NCBI GenBank assembly: GCA_018223365.1
Contig: JAGTTP010000002.1
Span: 124,001 to 188,000 of the forward strand
DNA from: Clostridiaceae bacterium Marseille-Q4145
Lineage (GTDB): Bacteria > Bacillota > Clostridia > Lachnospirales > Lachnospiraceae
Direction: 5' to 3'
DNA: 64,000 nucleotides
Positions 44,129-53,585 of this stretch are shown piece after piece (positions within the stretch are counted from its first letter, which is position 1; every line of letters starts with the position of its first letter). Below the pieces are notes generated by a model. That model made no database searches. It was not told the DNA's origin and was given only the letters and a program-made list of their open reading frames with translations. The position numbers and the translations under genes are program-made.

Positions 44129-45343
44129 TTAATTTCTGCGAAGTGCTTCAATCGGGCTCAAATGTGCCGCTTTTTTTGCAGGATAAATTCCGAAGAAGAT
44201 ACCAACGGTACAGGAAAATACAGTTGCTCCAATGACAGCTCCTGCACTGACTGCAGGCCCAAAGCTGACCATAGGCAGTGCGCAGACGGCATAGGCCCCT
44301 GCAATTCCAATTACAATCCCAATCATGCCGCCAATACCAGTAATAATGGCGGACTCTGCCAGAAACTGCAGCAGGATTGATTTCGTCCGGGCTCCCAATG
44401 CTTTTCGGATTCCGATCTCCCGTGTCCGCTCGGTAACGGATACCAGCATAATATTCATAACGCCAATGCCGCCGACCAACAGAGAAATAGCCGCCACCAG
44501 CATAATAAAAATAGTAATCATATCGAGCACCTGCATGATAGATGCCATCTGGCTTTCAAAATCCTCTGTCAGAAACGCATCCTGTCCTGTCATTCCATGG
44601 CGGGCATTTAGCAGATTGACACCCTTTTCTGCAAGCTCAGCCGTCGCAGATGTATTCTCAGAGAATAGATATACCGAATCAAAGTCCTGGTTTTCTGCCC
44701 AGTAGGAATCCGATGTAAGCGGCACTGTTATACCAAGATAATCGCCATACCCTTCATTTACAAAAGTTCCATCCAGTGCTTTTTTCACGCCTACAATCCG
44801 GACATCTTTAATGGAACTTCCATCATCCATTTCAAACGTAAGCCCCACCACATCAGCAGTCCCAAACATCCGAATAGCATCTTTTTCTGATAGAACCGCC
44901 ACATCCAATCCACTGTCGTAATCATCCCAGGTAAACCAGTGTCCATAAAGCATGGTTGGATTCGTGGAATACTCATAATCCGGGTCCGTATAATCGACCA
45001 CTGCTTCGAAATTTCCTTTTCCGGTCTTAACGCTGTTCAATATGGAGCCTGCCATGGAACTGACTCCTTTTACACCCGGAAGTTTTCTTAATGCATCCCT
45101 GTCTTCTGCCGTCACCGTCGGTATTTCACCATCCAGATTGGAATTGGCATAAATATATATCTGTCCTCCTGCCACAGAAGTGAGCTCATTCTCCATTTCG
45201 GATTTTGCTCCGTTTCCGATGGACATAATCAGAATAACAGAAGAGACACCAATAATAATGCCGAGCATGGTCAGAAACGACCGGCCCTTGTTCATTTTAA
45301 TATTGGACAATGCCATTTTTATGTATTCGAAAAGCTGTCCCAT
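44129..45343 (-). CDS. MacB-type ABC transporter permease
   Basis: 404 residues: one N-terminal helix (residues about 21-43), a large MacB_PCD extracytoplasmic domain, and an FtsX core of three helices near the C-terminus, including the conserved GGIGVMNIMLVSVTERTREIGIRKA stretch and a PAKKAAHLSPIEALR end. ATG 45343 is two bases after the adaptor stop with GGAGGAA upstream. A 9-bp inverted repeat just past the stop (44089-44128) may be its 3' structure. Confidence 0.92.
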   Translation of the reverse strand: MGQLFEYIKMALSNIKMNKGRSFLTMLGIIIGVSSVILIMSIGNGAKSEMENELTSVAGGQIYIYANSNLDGEIPTVTAEDRDALRKLPGVKGVSSMAGSILNSVKTGKGNFEAVVDYTDPDYEYSTNPTMLYGHWFTWDDYDSGLDVAVLSEKDAIRMFGTADVVGLTFEMDDGSSIKDVRIVGVKKALDGTFVNEGYGDYLGITVPLTSDSYWAENQDFDSVYLFSENTSATAELAEKGVNLLNARHGMTGQDAFLTEDFESQMASIMQVLDMITIFIMLVAAISLLVGGIGVMNIMLVSVTERTREIGIRKALGARTKSILLQFLAESAIITGIGGMIGIVIGIAGAYAVCALPMVSFGPAVSAGAVIGATVFSCTVGIFFGIYPAKKAAHLSPIEALRRN

Positions 45344-45346
45344 GCT

Positions 45347-46744
45347 TTATTCCTCCACAGGCGTAACCTGCATTCCTTCCTCAATTCCGGCATCCACGCT
45401 TAATACCACCCGTTCGGTTCCGTCAAGACCTTCCTTCACTTCCGTTGCCTCTGCTGAAGAAAGTCCGGTTGTGATAATTCGTTTTTCAATCATCCCATTT
45501 TCATCAACGATATAAACAAAGCTTCCGTCTTTTCCAATGTTGACTGCCTCGATGGGAACCGTTACCACATTTTCTGCCTTATTTCCCTGGATCGTTACTT
45601 TTCCGTCCACGCCCAGATATAGATCCTGATCCGGATTGTCAATGTGGATCTCCGCCGTCACAAGAGCAGCGCCTTTTTCATTCTTCGTCGCAGAACGGCT
45701 GATACGGGTAACGGTTCCCTCATACGGTTTACCAACAATCGTAATTGCTGCTTTCTGTCCTTCTTTTACCTTCTCCAGATCACTCTTATTGAGTGACACC
45801 TTCACGCAGACATTTTCTGTACTGTCAACAGTGAGCAATTCTCCGTTTTCTTCCACTGTTCCGCCATTCACAGCCTTCACATCCGTGACAACACCATTAA
45901 ATTCTGCTTTCAGTCCGTCTGTCACCTGTGCTACTGCGTCTGTCACCTGGGAAGCCTTTAATGCTGCCAGATCTTTGGTTGCCTCGATCTGTTTCTTTCC
46001 GCTGGCCGTGAGCATGGAATCCTCCGTGGAGTTCTTGATTCCTTTCTGCTCAGACAGATTGCTCTGGAAATCAGCCAGCTCTTCTTCTTTTACCATCAAT
46101 GTGTTATTTGCCTGGTCAATCTTATTCTGATACTCTTCCACATCATTTTCATGGCCTTCGTTCTGGGCTTCTCGTAAGAAACATCCCATATCCGTAATGT
46201 ACTGCTTCAGTGCATGGACCTCTGCTTTCCAGTCCTCCACCTGCTGCTCCAGGATCTCCACATCATGGCTGGAACGGCTGTACTCGGAAGCGTCTTTGTT
46301 GCTCTTACCTATCGTGTTCTCATAGGTATATTTTGCTTCATCATTCTGAAGCTCTGCTTCCTTCTGTCTTTCCTCCAGATCCTGTGCATCATAGACCAGC
46401 ATCACATCTCCTGCTGCCACTGCATCTCCCGCCTGCACCTTACACTCGGATATCTTTGCCCCCACCGGTGAAAAATACGTCTTTGACTCCTCCGTAGTCA
46501 CGGTACCGCTGGCATCTACACTCTGCTCAATATTTCCTACCTGTGCAGAGCGGACCGACACCATGGGAAGCGCTGCAGGAGTAAGCATTCTGCTCACTGC
46601 AAATCCCACAATAACAACGGCTGCCACACCGGCGATGATCCGTTTCTTCCGTTTCTTTTTCTGCTCCGGTGTCAACGTCTTCTTCTGTACTGTAAGTTCC
46701 GTCGTATTCTCTTCTTTTTTCGTCTTAGACTTCTTTAAAATCAT
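45347..46744 (-). CDS. HlyD/MacA-type adaptor subunit
   Basis: About 466 residues. A basic cytoplasmic head (KKSKTKKEENTTELT), one membrane anchor (IIAGVAAVVIVGFAVS), lipoyl-like halves around a coiled coil, and C-terminal VYIVDENGMIEKRIITTG. I start at ATG 46744, eight bases after GGGAGG; ATGs at 46750 and 46771 are in frame but worse placed. It overlaps the ATPase gene end by about 20 bp. It forms a tripartite-like exporter with the ATPase and MacB permease; with no outer membrane it would act at the cell surface. Confidence 0.88.
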   Translation of the reverse strand: MILKKSKTKKEENTTELTVQKKTLTPEQKKKRKKRIIAGVAAVVIVGFAVSRMLTPAALPMVSVRSAQVGNIEQSVDASGTVTTEESKTYFSPVGAKISECKVQAGDAVAAGDVMLVYDAQDLEERQKEAELQNDEAKYTYENTIGKSNKDASEYSRSSHDVEILEQQVEDWKAEVHALKQYITDMGCFLREAQNEGHENDVEEYQNKIDQANNTLMVKEEELADFQSNLSEQKGIKNSTEDSMLTASGKKQIEATKDLAALKASQVTDAVAQVTDGLKAEFNGVVTDVKAVNGGTVEENGELLTVDSTENVCVKVSLNKSDLEKVKEGQKAAITIVGKPYEGTVTRISRSATKNEKGAALVTAEIHIDNPDQDLYLGVDGKVTIQGNKAENVVTVPIEAVNIGKDGSFVYIVDENGMIEKRIITTGLSSAEATEVKEGLDGTERVVLSVDAGIEEGMQVTPVEE

Positions 46745-47450
46745 CTTCATGTCCTCCCTGTGCCTCTTCATTATAAAAATCAGCTTCTACTTTTCCGTCT
46801 TTGATCCGGATTACCCGGTGTACCTGCGCTGCGATCTCATCATCATGGGTGATAAGAATCACCGTTCTTCCGTCTTTATGAAGATCTTTTAAAATATTCA
46901 TAATCTCCTGGGTCGACCGGGAGTCAAGATTTCCCGTCGGTTCGTCTGCCAGAATTACCGGAGGTTTTGCCGCAATGGCCCTTGCAATGGCTACCCTCTG
47001 CTGCTGTCCTCCTGACATCTCGCTGGGCTTATGATCCATTCGTTGGGCAAGTCCTACCATTTTCAGGGATTCCTGAGCCAGTGCCTCCCGCTCTTTCTTG
47101 CCTACTCCCCGGTAAATCAGCGGCAGCTCCACATTTTCCTGCGCCGTCAGGTTGGGAATCAGATTAAATCCCTGAAAAATAAAACCAATCTCCACATTCC
47201 GGATATCCGACAATTCGTCATCTGACATATGAGAGACATCCTTTCCATTCAAATAATAGGATCCGGAAGTCGGTATATCCAGACATCCCAACATGTTCAT
47301 CAAAGTTGATTTTCCAGAGCCAGAATGACCGATGATTCCCACGAACTCTCCCTGATCTATGGTGAGGCTCACGTGATCCAGTGCACGCACCTCATTTTCA
47401 CCGGGATTATAAATTTTACACATATCCCGTACTTCTACAAGTGGTTTCAA
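46725..47450 (-). CDS. ABC transporter ATP-binding protein (MacB/LolD type)
   Basis: About 241-residue ATPase: Walker A GHSGSGKST, signature MSGGQQQRVAIARA, Walker B ILADEPTGNLD, switch histidine LITHDDE. Starts are non-ATG: I prefer TTG 47450 (protein LKPLVEVRDM), with AGGAG 11 bases upstream, over TTG 47474. First gene of the exporter operon. Confidence 0.92.
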   Translation of the reverse strand: MKPLVEVRDMCKIYNPGENEVRALDHVSLTIDQGEFVGIIGHSGSGKSTLMNMLGCLDIPTSGSYYLNGKDVSHMSDDELSDIRNVEIGFIFQGFNLIPNLTAQENVELPLIYRGVGKKEREALAQESLKMVGLAQRMDHKPSEMSGGQQQRVAIARAIAAKPPVILADEPTGNLDSRSTQEIMNILKDLHKDGRTVILITHDDEIAAQVHRVIRIKDGKVEADFYNEEAQGGHEDDFKEV

Positions 47451-47631
47451 AATAAAAAACGCTCCTCTCTGCAATAACTGTTATTTATTAAGTTTTTGTA
47501 ACTATTCAGAACCCCATTCGCAAAATCGCTGCTACGCAGCTTTTATAGCTTACCATACATTTTTTCAAATATGTGGGATTTCGGAGAATCTTTAGAAATG
47601 TTAAGAATATCAAAGGAATTTTAGTCTTTCT

Positions 47632-47664
47632 GAAAAAAAGAGCTGTCCGGGATTCGGACAGCTC
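47632..47664 (-). terminator. Terminator after metF
   Basis: Ten-base-pair perfect stem GAGCTGTCCG / CGGACAGCTC (47640-47649 with 47655-47664), then seven T on the minus strand. Confidence 0.93.
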
Positions 47665-47681
47665 CTTTATAAAACTTGGAA

Positions 47682-48560
47682 TTAAATTCCAGCCTGCTCC
47701 AGCAGTGCCGGGATCTTGGACTCCCAACCAAGGGCCATAATATGTACACCCTGGCAGTAGGGCTTACACTCTTTAATAATACGTGCAGCAATCTCAACAC
47801 CAGTGATACCTGCTTTGGTCTTTTCTTTATCTGCTTTCAGTTCCTCGATCATCTCATCCGGAACATGAATACCGGCAACATTGTTGTTCATGAATTTTGC
47901 CATTCCGGCAGATTTCGGAATAATGATACCAACCTGTACCGGTTTTCCGAACTGTTTTGCTTTCTCCATGAACTTAATAAATTTCTCCGGCTCAAAAACA
48001 GCCTGGGTCTGGAAGTAATCAGCACCTGCAGCCACTTTTCTCTCCATCTTTGCAAGCTGTGCATCAACGGAATCACTGCAGGGAGATACAACCGCACCTT
48101 TGGAGAATTTCGGCGGCTCACCTACCAGCTGATTTCCACCAAGGTCTACGCCTGACTCCAGCAGTTTCACTGTGTGAAGAAGGGATACGGAATCAAGGTC
48201 AAATACCGGTTTTGCCTGGGGATGATCACCCATCTTTGTATGATCGCCGGTCAGGCAGAGAATATTCTCAATACCGAACATGGCAGCGCTCAGAAGATCA
48301 GACTCCAGAGCGATACGGTTTCTGTCTCGGCATGCCAGCTGGAAGATTGGATCCATGCCAGCATCTTTGAGAACTTTACACATTGCAAGAGAGCCAAGAC
48401 GCATAACAGAAGACTGATTATCTGTTACGTTTACGGCATGAACACCTTTCAGATATGTTTTTGCTTCCTCTACCAGTTCCTCTACATGGATTCCTTTAGG
48501 CGGTCCTACTTCAGCAGAAACTACGAATTCACCACGGTCAAATAATTCTTTCATTTTCAT
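47682..48560 (-). CDS. metF: Methylenetetrahydrofolate reductase catalytic subunit
   Basis: Flavin-dependent reduction of methylene-THF to methyl-THF, 292 residues, MTHFR TIM barrel (VSAEVGPPKG, NVTDNQSS, LACRDRNR, CLTGDHT, FQTQAVFEPE). In acetogens this is the methyl-branch step that follows FolD. It is third in a set with the MetV protein and the MetV-RnfC2 fusion upstream, as in the reductase complex described in Acetobacterium. ATG 48560 follows GGAG about ten bases upstream. Confidence 0.93.
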   Translation of the reverse strand: MKMKELFDRGEFVVSAEVGPPKGIHVEELVEEAKTYLKGVHAVNVTDNQSSVMRLGSLAMCKVLKDAGMDPIFQLACRDRNRIALESDLLSAAMFGIENILCLTGDHTKMGDHPQAKPVFDLDSVSLLHTVKLLESGVDLGGNQLVGEPPKFSKGAVVSPCSDSVDAQLAKMERKVAAGADYFQTQAVFEPEKFIKFMEKAKQFGKPVQVGIIIPKSAGMAKFMNNNVAGIHVPDEMIEELKADKEKTKAGITGVEIAARIIKECKPYCQGVHIMALGWESKIPALLEQAGI

Positions 48561-48581
48561 TGTATTATTGCTCCAATCCTT

Positions 48582-49202
48582 TTATTTTACCTCATCGTCT
48601 GTTGCGAAGTTATGAATCTGTGTCGGGCATTTCAGCGCGTCAAGCCGTCCGATTTCTTTCAGACGTCTGTAAATACGCTCCCAGCCGCACTCCATATCAC
48701 TGTCTACTTCACATTTTCCATTCTTGGAACCACCGCACTGTCCGTTCACAAGGCTCTTGGAACATGCCGTGATCGGGCAGATTCCGCCTGTCAGGTTCAG
48801 ATAGCACTCACCGCACTGGTCACATTTGTACTCCAGCGGAGTCACACCCTGGAAACCAGGTACCGGGTATGTATCGCAGGCTGCACAGACTTTTTTGTCA
48901 GCCAGATATTCTGCCACGGTCTGTACACCAACACCGCAGGAGAATACTAACACCAGATCTGATTCCTGGATCTTGCTCATATGTCTTTTAAGACGTAATT
49001 CCATGTTTTCCGGGTTACAGATATAATCCGTTGTCATGATTCCTGTCACATTTCCTTCAGCGGCAAGTTCCTTCTGAAGTTCAACAGCTTCTTTTTCCGG
49101 AAAACGAACTTCTTTGCATCCATGACAGTTGATGATGAACACCTTTTTTCCAGCTGTCAGGGAAGTGATCGTTTCTTTTGCTTTTAACTGGGTAATCAAC
49201 AT
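48582..49202 (-). CDS. metV: MetV-like iron-sulfur subunit of methylene-THF reductase
   Basis: 206 residues, the MTHFR C-terminal-domain family (MetV). Cysteine-rich: CDQCGECYLNLTGGICPI, CSKSLVNGQCGG, KCEVDSDMEC. It is needed in several anaerobic MTHFRs to connect the flavin subunit to its electron donor. ATG 49202 is 1 bp after the fusion gene stop. Nearly every cysteine motif is repeated in the N-terminal third of the next gene, so one is a duplicate of the other. Confidence 0.92.
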   Translation of the reverse strand: MLITQLKAKETITSLTAGKKVFIINCHGCKEVRFPEKEAVELQKELAAEGNVTGIMTTDYICNPENMELRLKRHMSKIQESDLVLVFSCGVGVQTVAEYLADKKVCAACDTYPVPGFQGVTPLEYKCDQCGECYLNLTGGICPITACSKSLVNGQCGGSKNGKCEVDSDMECGWERIYRRLKEIGRLDALKCPTQIHNFATDDEVK

Positions 49203-49203
49203 A

Positions 49204-51168
49204 TTACTTCATCCCCCTTACTGCACCTTTTCCGGCTTTGATACTGTTGATGATCGGAATCTTGGAAGAACAGATATACTGACAGCATCTGCACTCTACG
49301 CAATCCATGACGTTCATGTCTTTCATGCCCTGCCAGTTCTCTTCTTTTGCATATTTCACAAAATACAGCGGAGAAAGTTCCATCGGACAGACATCAACAC
49401 AGCGGCCGCACTTGATACACGGCTGCTCTTTTGTTTCATCCGGTTCAATGGCAATAATACCATTGGAGCCTTTCATCATCGGTACGTCCAGTGTATTCAG
49501 AGGGAATCCCATCATCGGTCCGCCCATCTTGACCAGTACGTCATCGTCAGTGAATCCACCACAATAATCGATCAGGTCTTTTACGCTGGTGCCGATCTTG
49601 ATAATAAAGTTGCCCGGGTTCTTGATCTTCTCGCCTGTTATCGTTGTAACACGCTCGATCAGAGGCATGCCTTTCTGGATCGCATCGGAAATTGCCTTTA
49701 CAGTACTGATATTATCTACGATAACACCAACATCTGCCGGAAGACCGCCGCTTGGAACCTTTCGTCCCATCACGCGCTTGATCAGAGTCTTCTCAGCACC
49801 CTGCGGGTATTTGGTTCTTGCAACGAAGACTTCCATGTTGCCGATGTTGGCAACTTTTTCCTGCAGCAGTTCGATGGCATCCGGTTTGTTATCCTCAATG
49901 ACAATGATACCTTTCTCAGCACCGGTTGTCTTCAGGATTGCTTTCAAGCCAAAAATAATGTCATCTGCAAACTCAAGGAGAACTTTGTGGTCTGCTGTTA
50001 AATATGGCTCACATTCACATCCATTGAGAAGAATGGTATCAACTGGTTTGGCTGGTTTCAGTTTGACACAGGTCGGGAAACCTGCACCACCCATACCAAC
50101 GATTCCTGCTTCTTTGACAATCTCAATGATCTCATCCGGAGTCAGGCTGTCAAGATCACCATGGGGCTGTACAGACTCATGCAGTGTGTCTTTTCCATCG
50201 GACTCAATGACAACAGCCATTACTTCGCTGCCTCTTGTTCCATGCATACGCGGTTCCACTGCAACAACGGTTCCGCTTACGCTGGAATGAACCGGAGCGC
50301 TGATAAATCCTGCTGCTTCACCGATTTTCTGACCAACTTTGACTGTATCGCCCACCTGAACGATCGGATTGGCCGGAGCACCCAGATGCTGTGACATGGA
50401 GATCACCAGTGTCTTTGGCTCCGGGAATCTCTTCAGTGCAATATGCTCACTGAATTCCTTATGCTCTGACGGATGAACGCCGCCATAGTATCCATTCAGC
50501 CTGTCGTCTCTGATCGACTTCACATACTCGTTGATCACTTTGAAATTTACTTTGGAGAAATCGCGAACCTGCACCGGCTGGTTCAAAAATTCTTCGAGCC
50601 GCCCCTGTTTCGCCAGTCTTTGATAAATTTTCTCCCATGCGCAGTCCTTATTAGGATCGACTTCGCATTTTCCATTCTTTGCGCCGCCGCACTGTCCATT
50701 GACAAGACTCTTTGAACAGTCGACGATCGGACAGACGCCTCCGGTAATATTCAGATAGCACTGTGCGCATGCATCACAGCTCTTCTTAGTAAGAGCCATA
50801 CCGTGATGTCCTCTGTAGTTCAGTGTATTACTTGCAGCAATCACTGGCTTTCCTGCCAGGTCTGCAACCGTCTGAATACCAAGACCACAGGAAATGACTG
50901 CCACGTGATCTGTTCCTTCCGGAATCAGATCCTGTAATTTTCTTTCTGTGTGCATCTTGTTGCACAGGAAATCAACTTTTGCACTGCCCGTAACGGTTTT
51001 GCCCTGCTCAGCAGCGATCTTCAGGAACTCATCGCAATCCGGCTCATCAACAGTGTCAAATTCTTTGAAACACTTGTTGCAGGCAATCACAAACAGATTG
51101 TCCTTTCCCTCCAGGACGGATGCGAGCTCATCACTGCTTTTCAGCTTGTACTTTGTATAATTTTCCAA
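49204..51168 (-). CDS. MetV-RnfC fusion (RnfC2-like NADH-oxidising subunit)
   Basis: 654 residues. Residues 1-205 are a second MetV-like domain (CDACAQCYLNITGGVCPI, CSKSLVNGQCGG, KCEVDPNKDC). Residues about 210-654 are an RnfC-like NADH/FMN module (barrel-sandwich near 270-320, GMGGAGFPTCVKLKP, GCECEPYLTADH) ending in two 4Fe-4S motifs CIKCGRCVDVCP and CVECRCCQYICSSK. It should feed NADH electrons to MetV/MetF, like RnfC2 of acetogen reductase complexes. TTG 51168 with GAAGGTG upstream is the start. First gene of the metF operon. Confidence 0.9.
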   Translation of the reverse strand: MENYTKYKLKSSDELASVLEGKDNLFVIACNKCFKEFDTVDEPDCDEFLKIAAEQGKTVTGSAKVDFLCNKMHTERKLQDLIPEGTDHVAVISCGLGIQTVADLAGKPVIAASNTLNYRGHHGMALTKKSCDACAQCYLNITGGVCPIVDCSKSLVNGQCGGAKNGKCEVDPNKDCAWEKIYQRLAKQGRLEEFLNQPVQVRDFSKVNFKVINEYVKSIRDDRLNGYYGGVHPSEHKEFSEHIALKRFPEPKTLVISMSQHLGAPANPIVQVGDTVKVGQKIGEAAGFISAPVHSSVSGTVVAVEPRMHGTRGSEVMAVVIESDGKDTLHESVQPHGDLDSLTPDEIIEIVKEAGIVGMGGAGFPTCVKLKPAKPVDTILLNGCECEPYLTADHKVLLEFADDIIFGLKAILKTTGAEKGIIVIEDNKPDAIELLQEKVANIGNMEVFVARTKYPQGAEKTLIKRVMGRKVPSGGLPADVGVIVDNISTVKAISDAIQKGMPLIERVTTITGEKIKNPGNFIIKIGTSVKDLIDYCGGFTDDDVLVKMGGPMMGFPLNTLDVPMMKGSNGIIAIEPDETKEQPCIKCGRCVDVCPMELSPLYFVKYAKEENWQGMKDMNVMDCVECRCCQYICSSKIPIINSIKAGKGAVRGMK

Positions 51169-51267
51169 TTGCTCACCTTCCTTATGATGATTTTATTTAT
51201 TAAATGTATCATAAAATGAACTTTTTATCCAGTTTTAATAATAAAAATCATAAATTATTTTTATAAG

Positions 51268-51307
51268 TAAAAAACCGGTCTGCATAAATCTCCCCTGCAA
51301 ACCGGTT
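51268..51307 (-). terminator. Terminator after pepD
   Basis: Twelve-base-pair stem AACCGGTCTGCA / TGCAAACCGGTT (51273-51284 with 51296-51307, one G-U on the transcript), then TTTTTTAC on the minus strand. Confidence 0.9.
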
Positions 51308-51319
51308 AAACCAGTACTA

Positions 51320-52768
51320 TTATTGGGTTTTTACAATTTCCACCAGATAATTCCACATTCTCTGCACAGAAGAAATGCTCATATGTTCTTCTGTGGTATG
51401 AATTTCATAAATATTTGGTCCGATGGAAACACAGTCCAGATTCGGAATCTTCGTGGAAAGAATACCACATTCCAGTCCTGCATGAATCACTTCTACTGTC
51501 GGGATTTTTCCAAACATTTCTTCGTAAATTCTCATCATTTTTGCGCGAAGTGGGGAGTCCTTCTGATACTCCCATGCCGGATATTCGCCGTTCCGCTCAA
51601 TGGAAGCCCCCTCTTCCTCCGCAATAGTAGTAATCTCTTGAATCAGTTTTTCCTTCTCATCTCCAACAGAACTTCTGACTGTATACTGGAGATTCAGCAA
51701 GGAATCCTCACAGGTCATGATTCCTACATTAAGAGACGTCTGTACCAGCGTCGGAATATCCGGGTTCATGCGAACCACACCATTTGGAATTCTTATGAGC
51801 AGTGCTCTTACTTTAGCAGCGCTTTCTGCGGTCATAGCCGCCGCTGTTTCTTCTCCCTCAACGGTCAGTGTCACCGTCACCCCTGCATCTGTCTCTTTGC
51901 AGTTCTCGCGGAATACTTTTCCTTTGGCAGCTGCCACTTTCTCTGCCTCTGCTGCTGCCTCACGGGATGCAAATACCAGTTGTGCCTCTGCTTCACGGGT
52001 AATGGCATTATCCTTCAGTCCGCCTGCCAGTGTTACCAGATGATACGGAACCTTCTCTGCCAACGCTGTGAGCACCTGACCAAGCAGCTGATTGGCATTG
52101 GCACGGCCTTTATTGATCTCGGTGCCGGAATGTCCTCCCTTCAGACCATCTACTTTCAGCGTTGCAAAGATACCGGTTACAGTTTCTCTTTTAAGTGGCA
52201 GATTTACCTGCATATGGCATCCGCCTGCACAGCCTGCCAACAGCACACCCTCACCCTCAGAATCCAGATTTATCATGGTATGTCCTCTGAGCACGGACGG
52301 ATCCAGTGCAGATGCACCTTCCATTCCCACTTCCTCGCTGGTGGTAAAGATCACTTCCAGACGGGGATGAGGAATACTTTCATCGTCAAGAAGTGCCAGT
52401 GCATAGGCAACAGCAATTCCGTCATCTCCGCCAAGGGTCGTTCCCTCTGCATAGACATTGTCGCCGTCAATGGCCAATTTCAGACCGTCCTTTTCAAAAT
52501 CAATGGTGCAGCCTGGTTTCTTCTCGCACACCATATCCAGATGTCCCTGTAAAATAATGGGTTCTGCATCCTCATATCCTTCCGATGCTTCTTTCACCAT
52601 CATAATATTCCAGGCCTGATCCTGCCAGACTTCAAGCCCGTGTGCTTTTGCAAATGCCACGCAGTAATCACTGGCTGCCTTTTCATGATAAGATCCTCTT
52701 GGGATATTGCTCAGTTCCTCAAAATATTTCCATACGCCTGCCGGCTCTAATCCTGTTAAAACTGCCAT
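51320..52768 (-). CDS. pepD: Aminoacyl-histidine dipeptidase (M20C)
   Basis: 482-residue zinc dipeptidase. LQGHLDMVCEKK (metal His/Asp), TTLGGDDGIAVAYALALLD, TTSEEVGMEGA (catalytic Glu) and the GGHSGTEINKGRANA dimerisation region are present. It cleaves dipeptides such as Xaa-His. ATG 52768 has AAAGGAGAG upstream; an in-frame TTG/ATG extension of 11 codons is not needed. Confidence 0.92.
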   Translation of the reverse strand: MAVLTGLEPAGVWKYFEELSNIPRGSYHEKAASDYCVAFAKAHGLEVWQDQAWNIMMVKEASEGYEDAEPIILQGHLDMVCEKKPGCTIDFEKDGLKLAIDGDNVYAEGTTLGGDDGIAVAYALALLDDESIPHPRLEVIFTTSEEVGMEGASALDPSVLRGHTMINLDSEGEGVLLAGCAGGCHMQVNLPLKRETVTGIFATLKVDGLKGGHSGTEINKGRANANQLLGQVLTALAEKVPYHLVTLAGGLKDNAITREAEAQLVFASREAAAEAEKVAAAKGKVFRENCKETDAGVTVTLTVEGEETAAAMTAESAAKVRALLIRIPNGVVRMNPDIPTLVQTSLNVGIMTCEDSLLNLQYTVRSSVGDEKEKLIQEITTIAEEEGASIERNGEYPAWEYQKDSPLRAKMMRIYEEMFGKIPTVEVIHAGLECGILSTKIPNLDCVSIGPNIYEIHTTEEHMSISSVQRMWNYLVEIVKTQ

Positions 52769-52861
52769 CGTATCTCTCCTTTTCTCTCGTACATTCATCA
52801 CTCGCCAGAGTTACCCATCCCGGCTCACATGCGCCCATTATAGCAAGAAAACAGACAAAAC

Positions 52862-53518
52862 TCAATCTCTTTCTGCCTTCATCAGTTCGTGAAGTTTCCG
52901 AAATGCATCCTGAATGCCACCTGCCTCATCAATCAGTCCTTCCCTGACTGCCTGTTCGCCTACCAGAATACTTCCTACGTCCTTGGTCAATTCCCCGGTC
53001 TCAAGCATCAGCTCTGTAAGCCGTTCTTTTCGTATCTGACTGTGAGACACCACAAAACTTACAATCCGTTCCTGAATCCGTTTAAAATAATCAAACGTCT
53101 GCGACACGCCAATAATCAGTCCGGTCATACGGACCGGATGAATCATCATCGTTCCGGTTGGTACGATAAATGAATAATCTGCTGACACTGCTAACGGAAC
53201 GCCAATCGAATGACTTCCTCCAAGCACCAGGGATACCACCGGTTTGCTTAAAGACGCAATCATCTCCGCAATAGCAAGACCACTCTCCACATCTCCACCC
53301 ACAGTATTGATGAGAACAAGCAGTCCATCTACATTGTTGTCTTCTTCAACAGCTGCAAGCAATGGAATTACATGCTCATATTTCGTTGTCTTACTGTTGC
53401 TTCCCAGATTCTCATGTCCTTCCACCTCTCCGATAATCGTCAGAACCCTGATACGGGATGACTGGGACAATTCCTCCGGCTGTCCGTATTTCTCCAGTTT
53501 ATCTTCGTTTTCCGCCAT
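52862..53518 (-). CDS. tepA: ClpP-fold serine protease, TepA-like
   Basis: 218 residues with the ClpP/crotonase fold. The nucleophile region GGSHSIGVPLA, the histidine region MMIHPVRM and an aspartate in LTKDVGSILVG align with a ClpP-type triad. The TepA group of Firmicutes is linked to signal-peptide degradation and secretion. The short N-terminal extension is hydrophilic. Symbol assigned by family resemblance. Confidence 0.82.
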   Translation of the reverse strand: MAENEDKLEKYGQPEELSQSSRIRVLTIIGEVEGHENLGSNSKTTKYEHVIPLLAAVEEDNNVDGLLVLINTVGGDVESGLAIAEMIASLSKPVVSLVLGGSHSIGVPLAVSADYSFIVPTGTMMIHPVRMTGLIIGVSQTFDYFKRIQERIVSFVVSHSQIRKERLTELMLETGELTKDVGSILVGEQAVREGLIDEAGGIQDAFRKLHELMKAERD

Positions 53519-53585
53519 AAAAAACCAGCCTTTCCACCATACTTTTCTTCTTCCAAGTATGGCTGAAAGACCGGTATTTTATACC

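Noticed and set aside
47506..47727. 73-residue minus-strand ORF downstream of metF
   Set aside because: It runs across the metF terminator and the end of metF, and has no ribosome site or recognisable domain.
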